This document shows positions 10,451 to 23,870 of a DNA stretch of 64,000 bases, piece after piece (positions within the stretch are counted from its first letter, which is position 1; each line of letters begins with the position of its first letter). Position numbers and translations under genes: made by a program. This stretch comes from Karalla daura (lineage: Eukaryota > Chordata > Actinopteri > Chaetodontiformes > Leiognathidae). The stretch is from positions 16,373,442 to 16,437,441 of the forward strand of contig CM055205.1 of assembly GCA_029224185.1 (NCBI GenBank). Direction: 5' to 3'. The notes beneath the pieces were generated by a model that was given only the letters and a program-made list of their open reading frames with translations, had not been told where the DNA came from and ran no database searches.

Positions 10451-13343
10451 CAGTTGCTGGGTTGGTTGGGGCTCAGTCTTATTCCCCTCCCAGTTTAGTT
10501 CTGTCAGTCAGACCGAGGCAGCTTCCACTTCCTGATGAAGGGCTGAACCCTCTGAAGATAAAGGGTTAGAGTGGATTTAACCGAGAGGCGACTGAGAGGA
10601 GAGGATGAATGAGGAGGAGGAGGAGGAGGAGGAGGGAGCAATAATACTTCATTAGAGAGTTAGCGTTAGGATTGATAGGATGATACACACGCTGATGATT
10701 AGGTGAGGTGCCCTTTGGGAATACAGGCTCTGTAGGTTACAACATCATAAACTGTTCTAAAAACATGCAAAATACAACATATATGTACACCTGTAGGGAG
10801 AAGGTGAAGGAAGAAGCAGCAGCTGCAAGAGTAGAATTGCAGCTGAATAGTATATTTGCATATTGCAATGTAATAAATAGTGAGACAGAAATGTGTTTTC
10901 AGCCAAGAAATGGTGGTTCACCTCAGATTTAGAGAAAGGGTTAGGGGCTCAAAGTAAAGACGCCGCTCCTCCATATTGAGAGGAGCCAGTTGAGGTGGTT
11001 TAGGCATCTGGCCCGGATGCCTGCTGGTTGTCTCCATGTCTGTCTCTGAAGCAGACCCAGGTCATGCTGGACAGATTATATCTTTTGGCTGGCTGCTAGT
11101 GGCTAGGGAACGTCTCAGGATATGGTTGCAAGAGAGAGGAGTGTCTGGACTTTTCTTTTAAGGCTGGAATACTGGAACAGTGACCCAGACCCAGTTAAAC
11201 AGAACCAGGCTCAATTAATATGTCTTCCTGCAGTCCTGTTCAGTGACTTCTCTGATCTTTTGGTGACAGCAAAAACCTGGAGACAGTGGTATGGTGAATA
11301 GGTCCTGGCGGCTTTGAATCCTCGTTGGGCCCAGGGTACTATCAGAATTCAGTTAGCATGTCCTCCCTACAACTTTTTCAGGTACTTCAGTGTCCCTTCC
11401 ACAATCCAAACACATGCAGAGTTTACAGTAGCAGTAAACTCTTCTGTCCTACTGGGAGGAAAGTAGTCAGCCAGACTCCCCTTTAAATCACCAGGGTTTG
11501 TGGGCTGTTATGTAATGTCTGTAAACTTTATAAACTGTACTGTGCTTTACAACAGTGCTCCTCTTGTTAATTTGGGCAAAGGAGTCTGCAAACCCATCTA
11601 TTTGAGTACCAAGAAATACAGATAGGCTCCACTTTTCAATGCGTGTTTTACAAGATAAGTAGCAGATTTTTGTGAAGGTGTTAATGATTTGCCACATTTG
11701 ACACAGAAGTAACAGCAGTTTGATCGTCAACTGAACGGCACCACACTCCATTTAGACATCTCTCTATTTTGAAAAGTGTTGAGTGAGGAGAAACTTCCTC
11801 AATTTATGAAAAATACTTCGCTGTTAATACATTTATACAAGCTCTGCAAGTACCTGCTGTACTGTGTCCTCAGTTTCTTAATTTTCACTCGGTTACAACC
11901 ACTTTGTCTTTGCCATATGTTTCTTTACACCTTCACAACATACAGTGACCGTGCAGGTAGTGATTGGATATATATACACTAACCACACACATGCGCGCAC
12001 ACACACACACACCCACACACATACATGCATACACTTCTTTGTGACATTTGGAGGCCTCTGGTGGCGACTAAAACACCCTGTCACACATACAAATCCTGTA
12101 TTCAAAACTAATTTTTGGAGTTTCCAGCAAAGTTTAGTAGGCCATCAAAAGTTATAAAAGTCATTACCTCTTTAAGTACTGACTTTGCTTTACTTTTTCC
12201 TATTTAAAACCAGTAATACAGTATCTTCAGCATGCTTGCTGAAGTCTGAGATGGTCAGGTTGTGGTATTGAACACTAGAGGGCCTCCTTGGTTATAAAAT
12301 GAATGGGAGGCACGTGAGACAGGATTATTTGTGGAGTAGACAGGAGAAGGGCTGACAACATGTCAGATTACTGATCCATAGAGCATGCTGATTGTCCTCG
12401 CGAGACAAACCAACAAAGAAAATAGTCTGAGAAAAATGGCAGATTGTAGTGCCCTCCAGCCACTTTAATTAAATAACTAGCATCCATTATATTTGTCATC
12501 ACATGTGTAAAGACTGTCTTATACTATAAATTAGTCACCATTTTTTAATAAAATTTTCTCAATAGCAGAGTACTGGCCTGCTGGATATCTGTCATTGGAA
12601 ATATCTATTTTTTAATTTAATTTTTAATTTAATTTATATTTATATTATATTATATTTATATGGAACAGTGCAAAGGATGCAATTTAACTAGTTAAATCAT
12701 TACATCAGTAATTCTACAGTTAGAGCGGTGGAGTGAATTATCGTCTTGTTTTCATTGTGACGAGCTGTATTGAATCAGCTGTACAAGTTGTATTGAATTG
12801 TATTGTTTGCGCACTATGTACCCTCAAAGCTTTTATAGCAGCACTCTCTGCTTTTAGCTTTGTGGCAGATCAGATGACCAGTCTATGCACTAATCCCCAG
12901 AGTCTCTTTTGTTGAGGGCAGCATTCATTGACAAAAGGATGCATTAGAGAAGCACTAGATGACTCAAAACAGGCTGGGCTAAGCCTGTCACACATTGGTT
13001 TTGGATTCTTCATTGTTTTATTTATTTGAACTGAATTTTATTGCAATACAGTCATTGAGCTGAAGACTTTTCAAAAATCTTCAAAGTTGCATACAATAAG
13101 GATAATACATTGAATTCATAATTTGAATTCGTGCAATGCTGGCCATGGTCCCATAATAAGCAATGTATGATGATGGCGCAGGTAGAAAAACATGTCATAA
13201 ATGATTGCGTTTAATGAACAGGAGTAAAAGAAGAAGGGTGAATGAATTTAAGAGTGTGATTATATCTGTCCAATTAGTTTTGAGTAAGATATTTTGAAGG
13301 ATCCATTTAGGGAAGTGTGGAAAGAGGATTGGATCGTGTCAGA
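10451..13343. other. intergenic spacer between clic1 and Ly6 gene B
   Basis: No gene is recognised. It contains a (GGA)n tract (10611-10636), a decayed family 1 repeat (about 11280-11440), a short CA run near 12000, and a very AT-rich patch (about 12600-12660). Several minus-strand AATAAA motifs near 13017-13042 could serve the Ly6 gene that ends at 13344. Confidence 0.45.
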
Positions 13344-16300
13344 CTACAGCTCTGACGTGCCCCACAGGGAGGCCAGGATGGCAGCGCACAGGGCCATGGT
13401 CAGGGAGACCTGAATGGAGGTGGCTCCGTTGCACATGTCCGTAGTGCAGCATGTGAAGCTGCTGGTGTAACCGGCACTCAGGATGGAACCGGTCAGGGTC
13501 TTCCCACACAGGTCATTGTCCAGGCACCCGCGGGTGTGCAGGGTCAGAGAGCCAGTAGCGTTGAACTCTGGGAGGATGTGAACAGAGGAAGAAAAAAGAG
13601 TGAATAAATGAAGGCTTTATGGGAGCAGCTGATCTATATGTAGGGTGAACTGGCACCTTAAATGAACTGAAATTGAATTGAATTGCAGTTTTGGACTTGT
13701 ATTGTGAAACCAGAGATACACCTTTCTCAACTTCCATCTCACTCATTGTTCCTGTTGGACTTGTTTGACCAGTTACATTTGCAGCTGATTAAACAAGCTA
13801 GCTGTGGCTAATGCTTTGTTATGTATCATGTTATGTTATGTATTATGTTATGTATAACCTATGATAGGCCGAAGTGGTGGAGGAAAAGTGAAACAACAGA
13901 GAATGTATTTGTATATTTACACATATGTAAAGTTATTCAATGAATTTATGAGATAAACTCCTTGTTTTAGTTAAAAACATGTACACATATTCTTAAAATT
14001 TCCACATACAAGTGCTCACTGATGGACTTTAAAGAACCAGTTTGGCTGGTTGGCTGCCTATCAGTGTTAACAAAGGAATTATACATCTCAGTTTCGGGAA
14101 AAGCACAATGTAATTGTAATGTTTAACAATGCGTTTGGGGGTGCGGTGGGTTGTGGGTATGTGGGCGGAAAGGAAGCAGAGATATTTGCCCTGAAGTAGA
14201 AGTCAGAAATAATATAAATCATTTCAAGTCAAACGCAGATATGTGACAAAGTAATTTCAGCTGTCACAAAATATTTTTACAAACCTCCTCTTTGATATTT
14301 GTACTTGTTTTGTATTTACCATTGTAATCTCTATTAACTGACTGGGGATCTTAATCTTGAGCTTTTTCTTGTTTTCTCGCTAGCCAGTGTCTTTTTCCAG
14401 CTTTCTTATTATTGTAACCTTTCTCCAGCAAATGTTGGGATCTTATTCTTAATTTAAACTGGATCGACACACAAACCTTCATGGAAAAGTTAAAAAATCC
14501 ACATATCCTGGAGAGATTGGTACACAATCACTTCTTTCATGACAAAGTGACTAAATTGGAATTTCACTTGATGAATTTGGTGGTCAGTTCATTTGGGGTT
14601 ATTTCATTGTGAGTTTCATTTCATTGAGTTGTAAGCTATGGCAAATGGACTTGCTGGAGATTCTTGAAGAGGTTTCACCTCTCATCTAAGAGGCATCTTC
14701 AGTTCCGACGGACAGACTCCTGAAACTCCATTTGTTGTACTTAAATCCTGTGTTTTAAATCTGTCTACAGAGTGTTAAAGAGGACTGCTTACGGGCCTCT
14801 CCCCGGTAGCAGCTCTCAGTCGCGTTGTTGCATGTGGTGTCGCTTCCCAAGATGCACGTCCCAAACACACCAATGGTACACTGGCGACACTGCAGGCATT
14901 GAGCTGTTAAAAACAAAGATGAGAAGTGTGATAGTGAGATATGCAGTACTCACTGAGCAACATAGTTTGAGGATTTCTCATGGAGTTTTCCAAGCACAAG
15001 GAGGCTTGAGGTCATTCATCAACACCGAAAACAAATCTACTCTCACATTGTCAAGGCTCATTAATTTCCTGCTGCATGTCCTTTATCTTCAAAGAAAGCC
15101 TTTGTAACCTACTATCAGTTTCTTATGTTTGTGCCAAGTCAAACCTGTTAAACCCATTGCCGGATCTGTTTCTGCTTTCTTTATTGGTGTTACATAGGGT
15201 CTTTTACATATGAATAACTGGGCAGGGACATCAGTCACACCTTTGAATGGCATGACATCCTGAAGCTGAGTCTGTATTTGTAACATACAGTACTCACATA
15301 CAGTATTGGAGTGGTTTGTTGTAAGTACCCTGCGCACAATTTTGTTAAAGTGACATGCAGATACAATCCTATTGATTAATTAATACAACATGGCTAGCAC
15401 TGTCCTCCCACAGTCCAAAAATATCCATATCCAAGGTGGACCAGATTGAGATGACTTGTCCAGGGTTGTTCCCTGCCATCAGGAAGCACTACTATTTACA
15501 AATTTGTTGAGATATAAGATGCAATAATGTCTAAATCCGACCCCCTACTACTTTAAAACACATGCTCTCCTGAAAGAGGAAGTACATGCAGCCCCACACA
15601 CCACTCTAACTTGTAAGTGATGGAGCGAAAGAAACGTAACTAGATAACTTCAATTTTAATTAGATAATGGATTAATCATCGTTTTCTAACTATTTCTGTG
15701 TACGCCTCCTTTTATTTGCTGAGTTTAACCATGACTGAAAGAAGTTCAGCAAATTTGCTGTCGATTGGCTTAGTCACCAACAATAGCATCCTTCATAAAT
15801 GGGCTCTCATTTAAAGTATTTCATGTCAAGAAAATGCCTTTCACATTTTTATATTGTGGTCAGATATATTGAATGTGCTACTGTTTTATAGGTCAGTTCG
15901 TTGGATGAAGTCAGTTCATGTTTAATTCGATGGAAGGTGGATGTCCCTCATAGATCTGTGCCAATTAGAGCTGGAGAAAACACTCACACCAGACTGAATG
16001 TCATGAAGCTGCACCTAAACCACCGGAGACGCCATCACCTACAGCAATTATATAGCATGTACGCACTGATCTCGATCTCGTCCTGAATGTTGTGCCTGTC
16101 TCCAGTAATCAGCTTACGTTACTAGGAGTTTTTTCTGACGACAATACTCATTACAATACATTCAGAGTAGCAGGGAAATCAAATAAATATATTCTTAAAT
16201 ATTTGAGAACCACAATAAGCAGTTAATAAAGGTGTGGTTTTCTTCCTCCATCCTCCATCGTCTTCCACGATGGTACACTTATGTTGACATTTACAATTTT

Positions 16301-16386
16301 TCTCTCAGAAAATAGCGTCTGTCTTTTAACTTACCTGCCGCAATGAAAGCACACAAGACGATCGCTGCCTTAAAGAAGTTATTCAT
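13344..16386 (-). CDS. Ly6/uPAR-domain GPI-anchored protein (Ly6 gene B)
   Basis: The coding sequence is complement(join(13344..13567, 14793..14903, 16335..16386)), 128 aa, with two phase-1 GT-AG introns. It has a signal peptide at 1-17 (MNNFFKAAIVLCAFIAA). The Ly6 domain has LQCRQC at 21-26, then cysteines at 34, 42, 49, 69 and 75, the diagnostic CCTTDMCNG at 94-102, and a hydrophobic GPI-type tail. An extra Cys lies at 20. N-glycosylation sequons occur at NAT (44 and 57). A TATA-like element lies at 16489-16494. It is the first of five co-oriented genes with identical exon plan. A surface role is expected from the family; the ligand is unknown. Confidence 0.88.
14640..14725 (+). repeat. decayed copy of dispersed repeat family 2 (intron of Ly6 gene B)
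   Basis: It contains 'ggagattcttgaagagg', 'cacctctcatctaagaggc' and 'atcttcagttc', a landmark series seen in a common teleost repeat. Related pieces occur at about 5740-5860, 22875-22960 and 51490-51860. Confidence 0.45.
15400..15490 (+). repeat. decayed copy of dispersed repeat family 1 (intron of Ly6 gene B)
   Basis: It carries 'tcctcccacagtccaaaaa' followed by 'gacttgtccagggttgttccctgcc', two landmarks of repeat family 1. Confidence 0.55.
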
Positions 16387-16488
16387 CCTTTCGGGGGTTA
16401 CGAGGTCAACAGAGTCCTTCGTTAATGGAGCTTAGAGGTCTTCTTTCAGACGATTGAGCTTCTGAGAAAGTAGTGTAGTAGTCTCAGC

Positions 16489-16494
16489 TTATAA
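16489..16494 (-). promoter_or_regulatory. TATA-like element of Ly6 gene B
   Basis: TTATAA about 105 bases upstream of the start codon of Ly6 gene B. The distance matches the TATA boxes of Ly6 genes E and F. Confidence 0.4.
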
Positions 16495-16811
16495 CAGCTT
16501 ATGACAGAGGAGAGATATGAAAGAATGAAGTCCAGCAGGTTTTTGTGTGACAAGGACACTCAGCTGAGGCCTCCTCAGCCAAGAGAGACAACACAATCAT
16601 AAGAACAGCTTCCTGGTTTGTGTTTGTAAATGCAGCAAAGGGCGTCAAGTTTATTTTATAATAGATCGCAAAACAGAGAATATTTTATTTGTCCTGCAAG
16701 AGGTACATTTCTAAAAATTTTAAATCACATTTCTAGCAGATAAAGCTGAATTTTCTCTTAAAGGCAAGCAGGTCGAAGAGTTGCAGTATCACTCCAGCAT
16801 TGTGTTTAAAG

Positions 16812-16817
16812 TTTATT
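16812..16817 (-). promoter_or_regulatory. poly(A) signal of Ly6 gene C
   Basis: AATAAA on the minus strand, 57 bases after the stop codon. This implies a very short 3'UTR. Confidence 0.6.
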
Positions 16818-16873
16818 GAGTAGTGACAACACCCTGACCATGAAAAGGATGTGTATTGTTAGCTTTGAAATGA

Positions 16874-19800
16874 TCAGGTGCTCCAAATGGCAATGAGGGC
16901 AACACCCAGAGCAGCAGGAACAGAGAGGTGGACAGATGTGGCTCCATTACACAGATCTGTGCTGCAACAGGTCCTGGTGATGGTGTAGCCAGCGGTCAGG
17001 AGGGAACCAGATTCAGTCATGTTGCAGCGATCTGAGGATATGCAGCCTTGGTGCTCCAGAGACATCCATTTAGTCACGTTGAAGGCTGAGGGAGGACATC
17101 GAGATCTTTAGGATCTTTAGGACATTCAATATTTTAAACACTTTTATGCCACTTTTTGCCACTGAATCCACCTAAACTATTTTATCCAGTACTCAGAGAG
17201 GCCTGCAACCTGCTTAAATATATGAAACATTTCGATTATTGTTTGTGTTCAGATATTTTGTTCAAATAAAGTACATAAAAACACGGAAATGATTAATCCT
17301 TTTTTAAGCTTAAAAGACAAATGGATCATGTCAAAGAAAGCACGGGTCTTTGAAAATGGCACAATGTCACGACTCAACAGTTTCATTCACAACAATGTGC
17401 CGTATTCTGTGAGTCAACACTAGAATGGAGGAATAAATATAGTGGAGTATTTATAAGAGGCCAAATATATCCATCTTAAATTGTACAATTTAGGTTTATG
17501 TGTTTCAAAACTCTCAGGTATATTTCTTTGTACCATGTTGAATTGCATCTGTGTGTGTGTTTAGCAAACAAGGGTCGAGTTCAAACAGTTTTCTTCACCT
17601 TTACAATTTGGTTGAGTCACTGCAACAGTGACAATAGCATTAAGTACAGTGCTAACATGTGGTAGACAGACTCAAAGACATCAAACAAAAGCACTGGTTT
17701 TAGTGCTGACCTGATGGTTTAACAAATATCATCACCTGCTTCTCCTTGTCATCAAACATCACAAATATGAAAAACTCAGTATCTGTGTAGAGAAATGTAG
17801 CGTATGGCTAGCAAGCTCGTTTTTAGCCCATACAAATCAGTGGGGTAGTAATGGCTGTTCTTCACTGCACAGGTTAAATAAAGTTAGTTCCTTGTTTAGC
17901 TAGGTTGTGGATAAAAAGATTGCTAACGTTGTACTTGTATGCCCAATAAGAGGTTTGGGGTCTGTAGCTTAGCCTAACACCTGGAAGAAAAGCTAAAACA
18001 GCTAGGTTTGTCTTCTTTAAATTAAAACAATAAAGACAATGCTCTCTAACATTAATTTTTACTCTCGTAATCATTAGTCTGAACAAGGAAAGGTGAGGGA
18101 CAAAGGGATTTTGTGACAGGGACCTGTCTGCTGACAGCTGTCTTTTAACAGCTGGGAGATATTTCCTGGAGACTTTCCCTAAACGCTGACGTCACTGTCA
18201 CTGTCACTGAAAGTGAATGTGTTCACAGGCACGTTTTAGGCCGAGCCACGGTAATATCATACAGTAATATCAATAATAGTCTTCAACCGTTTCGGCCTTG
18301 CTTTGTGTTGTTAATTGTATTGTATGCAATCCTACCTTCGAGAGCACTGAGCAGTTTTCATGGTGGAATACTACTACTACGACAAATTAAGGGTCTTATG
18401 AGCTAAGTGGCTAAATCTAATCGAGTGGTGTTTTCAGAAGGTTCAGTCAAGGATGCAGTCAATTGAATCTAGAAATGAGAGGTCGTTGAAATGTATGATA
18501 CATTGGCGTGTTTTTGGTCCATGTGATAATGTTTTGGAAAACCCTCCAAGCTAGTGGATGTGCAGTAAAGTCTTGTGATTGAAATCAAGCAAAGTAATTC
18601 CAAAACAGCATCTGTCAATCACGTAGCGAGGAAAACATGTGACGATGACTCATTCTCATCATTGAAGAATGTTCCATCTGCACAAACACGAGTCTAAGGA
18701 TCAATAGGTCAGATCAGTCACAGATTTCTTTATAACAAGGCCACATGAAAGCTAAAAAATAAAAACTTTTTCTTTGAAAATCTGTGGTCGAGTCTCAAGG
18801 GAACAACATCATCATTTGAATGCTGTGTGATAAAGGTGTGTTTGGTGTTTGGCCACACCTCTATATGGACTGTTACAGGTTTTTCAAGAGTTTAAGGATG
18901 TACAGTTGTTTTAAACTCAGCAGGTGTTGAGTCATATTGCTAACCCAGACACAAATACACACCCACCTGCCTCCACCTCCGTCCCTTATTTGCCCACAAT
19001 GGAACAACCATGACGATCGAATGATGAAATGTCACTCACCGACTTTTCCCCGGTAGCAGTTCGACTCGGTTTCATTGCATGTCATGGTGGAGCTGAACAG
19101 GCATTTACCAGCAAGCCCCACTTTGCAGGTGTTGCAGATGAGGGCCTCACCTGAGAACCAGAGAGATGGATGCATTAAGGAGGAGGCACAAAGACCCGAG
19201 GAAAGGGATTAAAAGTGAAAGTAAGGAGACTTGTTTGTGAGTTATGTAAAACTGTCTCCATACAGTCCAAAAGCATGCAGATTTTTGCCATTTGGAGACT
19301 CTCAATTAGGTGTGACAGTGAATGGGCATGTATGTATGTGCTCTGTAATGGATTAGTGACTGGTCTAGGGTGTATTCCCTGCCATCGGCCTGTGTGTGCC
19401 TGAGATATATTGCAGCAGAACCCCATAATGAATGTAATAATGAATGGATCCAGCAGTGTATGGGTTCGTCTTCTACCACGTTCCACTGTCTCAGAAAGAC
19501 AAAATGCACAGATAGAAACACTGGTCGTTGCCTCCCTCTGGTGGTAGTCACACTTAGTCACTCCTGTCACCACAGTGATAATCGGTACAATTATCATACA
19601 ATTGGACAGTTATCCCACACTGTGCCTCAGCAAGTCTAAGCAGGTGTGAATTAGAGATGGTGAATTAGGAAGCAGAGTCGAAGCAGACTCTTGGACCTCT
19701 GAGGCTGCAATAATAAGCAGGGGGTTGTGGTTGAGGTTATTGAAATGTCATAAGAAATACAATTAATTTCAGTTTATTTTGGAAACCAACCACAGAGGTG

Positions 19801-20153
19801 ATGAGTCGTATGTCGTTATCACAATCGCTCCTGAAAACGTTTGCAAGCACAGAATCAAAATGTGCCTTTATGCTGTTAAAAACCCACAAGGGGAGATTTT
19901 GTCACTGCTTGTTAGATTAGTTAAACTAAGAAGTCTTTGTATTTGCTTTTTTTATCATCACCAACTTAATTCACAATCAGAAGTCTGTTTGAAACACCTT
20001 TAAAAAGATTTCGCATTTAATAATCTTTACCAGTGGTTAGTAAATAGATAAAGCGATAGACAGATAATAAATTGAGATTTCCTTCCGCCCGGGGCTCTTA
20101 CCTGTGAAAAATATTGCCAGCAGCAATGCAGAGATGCAGACAAACTTCTTCAT
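16874..20153 (-). CDS. Ly6/uPAR-domain GPI-anchored protein (Ly6 gene C)
   Basis: The coding sequence is complement(join(16874..17085, 19040..19150, 20102..20153)), 124 aa, with two phase-1 GT-AG introns. It has a signal peptide at 1-17 (MKKFVCISALLLAIFFT). Domain cysteines lie at 23, 26, 34, 42, 49, 69, 75, 94, 95 and 100, the same columns as in Ly6 gene B, with CCSTDLCNG at 94-102. A short hydrophobic tail ends WST. Sequons occur at NET (43), NVT (57) and NMT (76). ESNCYRGK in exon 2 resembles ESCYRGE of gene B, so these two are probably the closest pair. Function is unknown beyond the family. Confidence 0.88.
19255..19420 (+). repeat. decayed copy of dispersed repeat family 1
   Basis: It lies in intron 1 of Ly6 gene C. 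It shows 'cagtccaaaagcatgcag', 'ggagactctcaatta', 'gtgacagtgaatgg' and 'gtctagggtgtattccctgcc' in the usual order, so it is one of the better preserved copies. Confidence 0.7.
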
Positions 20154-21808
20154 CTTGCTCTCACGCTCAGCTCAGCGCTTTACTGAGAATTCACCAGTGC
20201 AAATAAGAAGATCTGGATAGAGCAGGTGTGGTTGAAGGGACGCTCACTAATCCAACAGCGCTCTGATGAGTGAAGGTTTCCAGCGATGGCTCTGGTAATC
20301 ATCGTTTTATGCTCTGTGGTGTCGTCAGAGCCCCCCCCCAAACCTCCCCACCTGATTGATTGCTGGTTGATTGAAGGTAGAAAACAACGACTATGGATTT
20401 TATTCAAAGCCAACAATTGTCTGCACTGTCTGAAAAAAAAAGCACAGTTTGTTTGAGGAGTGACGTATATAAAAAGGTCAAACAAAGAGATCAAGACATG
20501 ACTGATGATGATCTCATATGTGCACAGTTTGTATGCACAGGTATTTGAACAATTTTTAACTCCCAGTTTGTTTCAGAAATTTTGCATTTATTAGGTTCAT
20601 TTTCATTAAATATTGGCATCATTTGAAAGCACTGTATGTTATCATAACCAGTGGCATATTTGATAAGTGTGATCAGAAAAATTAGAGTGTATTAGTAAAA
20701 CTTTTATACTTAAGTGGACTTTATACACTATAAAAAGTATAGTATTGTTCTATGAATGACAATAATGGAAGGTATTCTTCTTCTCAGGCACTTGGCCAAT
20801 ATGTTAGAGGATGATTAAGTCTGCCAGAACCAGAAAATCTCATACCGCATATCAGTCATTTAACCTGGTTTCTTGTCTTTGTCTTTATTACTATCTTGAG
20901 TCTTATCTTTGGCTAAGATAAGCTGAGTGCCGGGTGTGGTTTCACTCTGAGTGGGTCAGGCACGAGACTGGTTCCAACCTTCTCATTCAAAGGCTCGAAC
21001 AGTAAAGCTAGTATTTACCAAACGTTAAACCATCCATCCATTTGCCTTTGTACCTTTTCCTTTGGACCTTAAAAGAGTCATAGTTTGCTGATGCCTATCT
21101 CAAATGCACATAGGGTGAAGGCGGGGAATACATGGTGGACAGAGGGTGTTATCAATCCATATGATAGGACACACACCATTCACTCTCACACTCACACCTC
21201 GGGACAATTTTTTTCCCCGAGTCTTTAATCAACCTCAAGGAAATGGGAGGACTGGGGTACCCAGAGAAAACCCACACAGACATAGAGGATGCAAATTCAA
21301 CACAGTCTGTACTAGTAGTCCGACCAGCAGCTGTACCCTTCTTGAACGTCTTGAGTCGGTCAGCATGTTATTTGCATATGTTTTTTGCATTTGTGTACAT
21401 GGTAAACACAAAAAAGCAGGGTGTTCATGAAGGAGAGTGGATTTTGTTACCTTCGGAGGATTATGTATGAAATAAAGACACCAAATAACCACTTAGATAT
21501 TATTTATTCCTGTAATAATAAGTGTCAAACAACAGTGAATGCATTTTCTTCAGTCTATATGAGCAAATATGTCTGAAAGGGTCATTGAGGTATTAAAATG
21601 AATGAGGATGACGTATAAATGCCCAGATATACAGTTGTGATATTTATACACATTAGTAAATGTAGATCTTGTGTGACTCCTGGCTGAGAAAATATGGATA
21701 ATGTGGGGCCTATTTAAAGAAGATTTCAAGAAATTATCAGCCAAAAAGGAGACACATTAATCTAAGGAAAATGTATAACGACCCATTTTTTTTCCTCCTT
21801 GTTCTTCT
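20154..21808. other. spacer between Ly6 genes C and D
   Basis: No gene is recognised. It holds a long reverse-orientation copy of repeat family 1 (about 21030-21330) and a minus-strand AATAAA at 21503-21508 that may serve Ly6 gene D. A CATAAAA motif near 20305-20311 (minus) is a weak TATA candidate for gene C. Confidence 0.45.
21030..21330 (-). repeat. copy of dispersed repeat family 1, reverse orientation
   Basis: Reading the minus strand gives the usual landmarks. On the plus strand they appear as 'gaaggcggggaatacatggtgg', 'accattcactctcacactca', 'gtacccagagaaaacccac' and 'gcaaattcaacacag'. It is one of the longest copies in the window. Confidence 0.65.
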
Positions 21809-23227
21809 TTATAGAGCCCATCGACTCCATATCGCCACCAGAGCAGCTCCGAGAGCTGTAGTTGCTGGCAGCTGGATGGAGGCTGCCCCGTTACAATGGT
21901 CCTTGCTGCAGCAACTCATGGTGATGGTGACGTTAACAGTCAAGATGGGCAGCGTTACGTTTCTGCACTCACTTGAGTTTATGCAGCCTCTGGCGTAGAT
22001 CGGCAAAAGGGCAGAATTAAATCCTGGGGGAAGCAAAGACGACATATTGAGAAAAAGTAGATTTTTGCATCTAGGCCACCTCCTATTGAAGATTGGATGG
22101 TATTTCCATCATGAAAACTTCATTTTGTCCCTGTCTGAATGCAGCTGTGGACCTGGATATCAGTGGAGTATCATCAGCTGTTTTGTTTTTTTGCATCTAA
22201 AAATGGTTAAAATCAACATGTTCAACTTACTGGCAACCCCATTGTAGCACGCGTCCTCATTCCCACTGCAGACTTGAGGGGTAGAACCGAGGCAGGAGCC
22301 AAGGATGTTCACATCGCAGGTGTCACAGGTGAGGGACTCAACTGTGGAAAGAGACAACAAAAAGAAGAAGAATATGTTTTTTCTTCCTCTTTTTTTTAAC
22401 GTCATTGATCCTTTGTTATGTAGCAACAGGACTAGAAATCAAATATCCAACTCCATTTGGTTCCTCCTTTTACAAACAAGCACCTCGCTCTTATCACAGA
22501 GTAAACATCAAGAGTTGTTTCACAACGAGAACACAAACACACTCGCTGTAGATGAGTGGGTGAATAAAACACAATTCAATCCAGGTTTGGTTGTGAAGCA
22601 AACTCAAGGTGGACAAACCTGTTCATTGGCCACATTAAGTATTAATAGGTCTGGGGTTTCTGCCTCCACCCAATGTAATCACAATTTAACTACAACCTCT
22701 GAGTTGGCATTTAGAAAGTTTGCTTATTTTCTCTAGGAACTTTAACCAACCCCCCCCCCCCCCCCCTTTTTAATCACTCTCTTTTCCCCTCTTCAAATAG
22801 TAAATCTCTTCAGCATTAAATAGCATCCATCATTGATGTCCGTGGAAAGTGTCATTCATCAACCCTGTTTTTATTTGGAGTCGTTTCGTGAAGAGGCTTC
22901 TTCAGATCCAACTGCTGGGAAACCTGGGGATGTAGTTCCCATTTCTTATGACTCGACCGAGTACAAAAACCTGTGTTTCCCCACCAGTCGGTCGGAGCTG
23001 GAGACTCTAAAATGAGGGTTAAAAAGTTTGCCAAGAACCCTTGGAAATCGTCCAGTGCCAGTGTTTCCTCACAGATTTGCACCTTGATTGATGCCCATAA
23101 ATTATTGTGTGAAATGAACACGTGAGAACTTTTCATCCAAATCGATTAAAAAAAACAACAATGAAAATCTCTTACCTGTAACGAGCAGGGTCAACAACGC
23201 CACGCAGCTGCACAGATACTTGATCAT
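21809..23227 (-). CDS. Ly6/uPAR-domain GPI-anchored protein (Ly6 gene D)
   Basis: The coding sequence is complement(join(21809..22023, 22231..22341, 23176..23227)), 125 aa, with two phase-1 GT-AG introns. It has a signal peptide at 1-17 (MIKYLCSCVALLTLLVT). The domain has LTCDTC at 21-26, then cysteines at 34, 42, 49, 68 and 74, CCSKDHCNG at 92-100 and a hydrophobic tail ending SRWAL. Sequons occur at NSS (70), NVT (76) and NVT (85). An in-frame ATG upstream is open to about 23392, but the MIKYL start gives a clean signal peptide and the same 52-nt first coding exon as its neighbours, so it was chosen. This is the most compact of the array at 1.4 kb. Confidence 0.88.
22750..22766. repeat. C17 homopolymer
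   Basis: Seventeen consecutive C in intron 1 of Ly6 gene D. The length is likely polymorphic and error-prone in assembly. Confidence 0.85.
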
Positions 23228-23486
23228 GGTGATGTTCTTCGTTGAACCAACAGGCAAGGATGTCACAGAGGAGTGATGGTGTGAGGCGAGTTTGCAGAGG
23301 CTTTTAGGAGGAAGGACCTCACACGCTGTGCGTAGACCAACGCGTACACCGCTGCGTATCACCAACACAGATTGCAGAAGTGATAAGAACATTTACCGTT
23401 GGGGTGAGGTGTAACCAGTAAATGAACAACACGTCCTACTGTATAACAAAAGAAATGTACTCACAAACCTTTTTTTTTCTTTCCTA

Positions 23487-23870
23487 TGCACAGCCTTCAA
23501 ACACAAGTGTGCGACAGGAGGCCATAACTACGGTTTGAAGGAGCATGAGGGAAGATCCACCAGAGGAGAACTGCAGTAATCGAGGCAGGAGGTGACCAAA
23601 GTGGCATGACTGGAAGACTATAACAATGTGTTCTGTGAAGGGGAGCTGGTCATCAATCGTGACACCCAGGTTTCTGGCTGCTTTGCCTAGGCAAAGAGAG
23701 GAAAAGTCAATTTGTATATCACTGTTTTGGTGGAGGGTTTGGCAGGCAGGAATTACCAAGACTGGATTCTTGGAGAGGTCAAGTTGGTGAGATGGTGATC
23801 TATCATTCACTCTGGTTATGTCAGAGAGAGACAAGTGGGATGTATGAGAGGTCATGTGAGTCCACTGCAA
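23487..23870 (-). mobile_element. decayed LINE reverse-transcriptase fragment (L2/CR1-like)
   Basis: The minus-strand translation contains AARNLGVTIDDQLPFTEH followed by a stretch aligning with the SCRF..LL..RLLQ..S part. This is characteristic of the C-terminal half of the reverse transcriptase in L2-type non-LTR retrotransposons of fish. Only about 125 codons remain and flanking RT motifs are absent, so it is a dead, 5'-truncated copy. The class assignment is from recalled motif likeness. Confidence 0.55.

Noticed and set aside
23228..23392. Upstream in-frame ATG extending Ly6 gene D by about 55 residues
   Set aside because: The extension has no signal peptide and breaks the 52-nt first-exon pattern; the MIKYL start gives a standard precursor.
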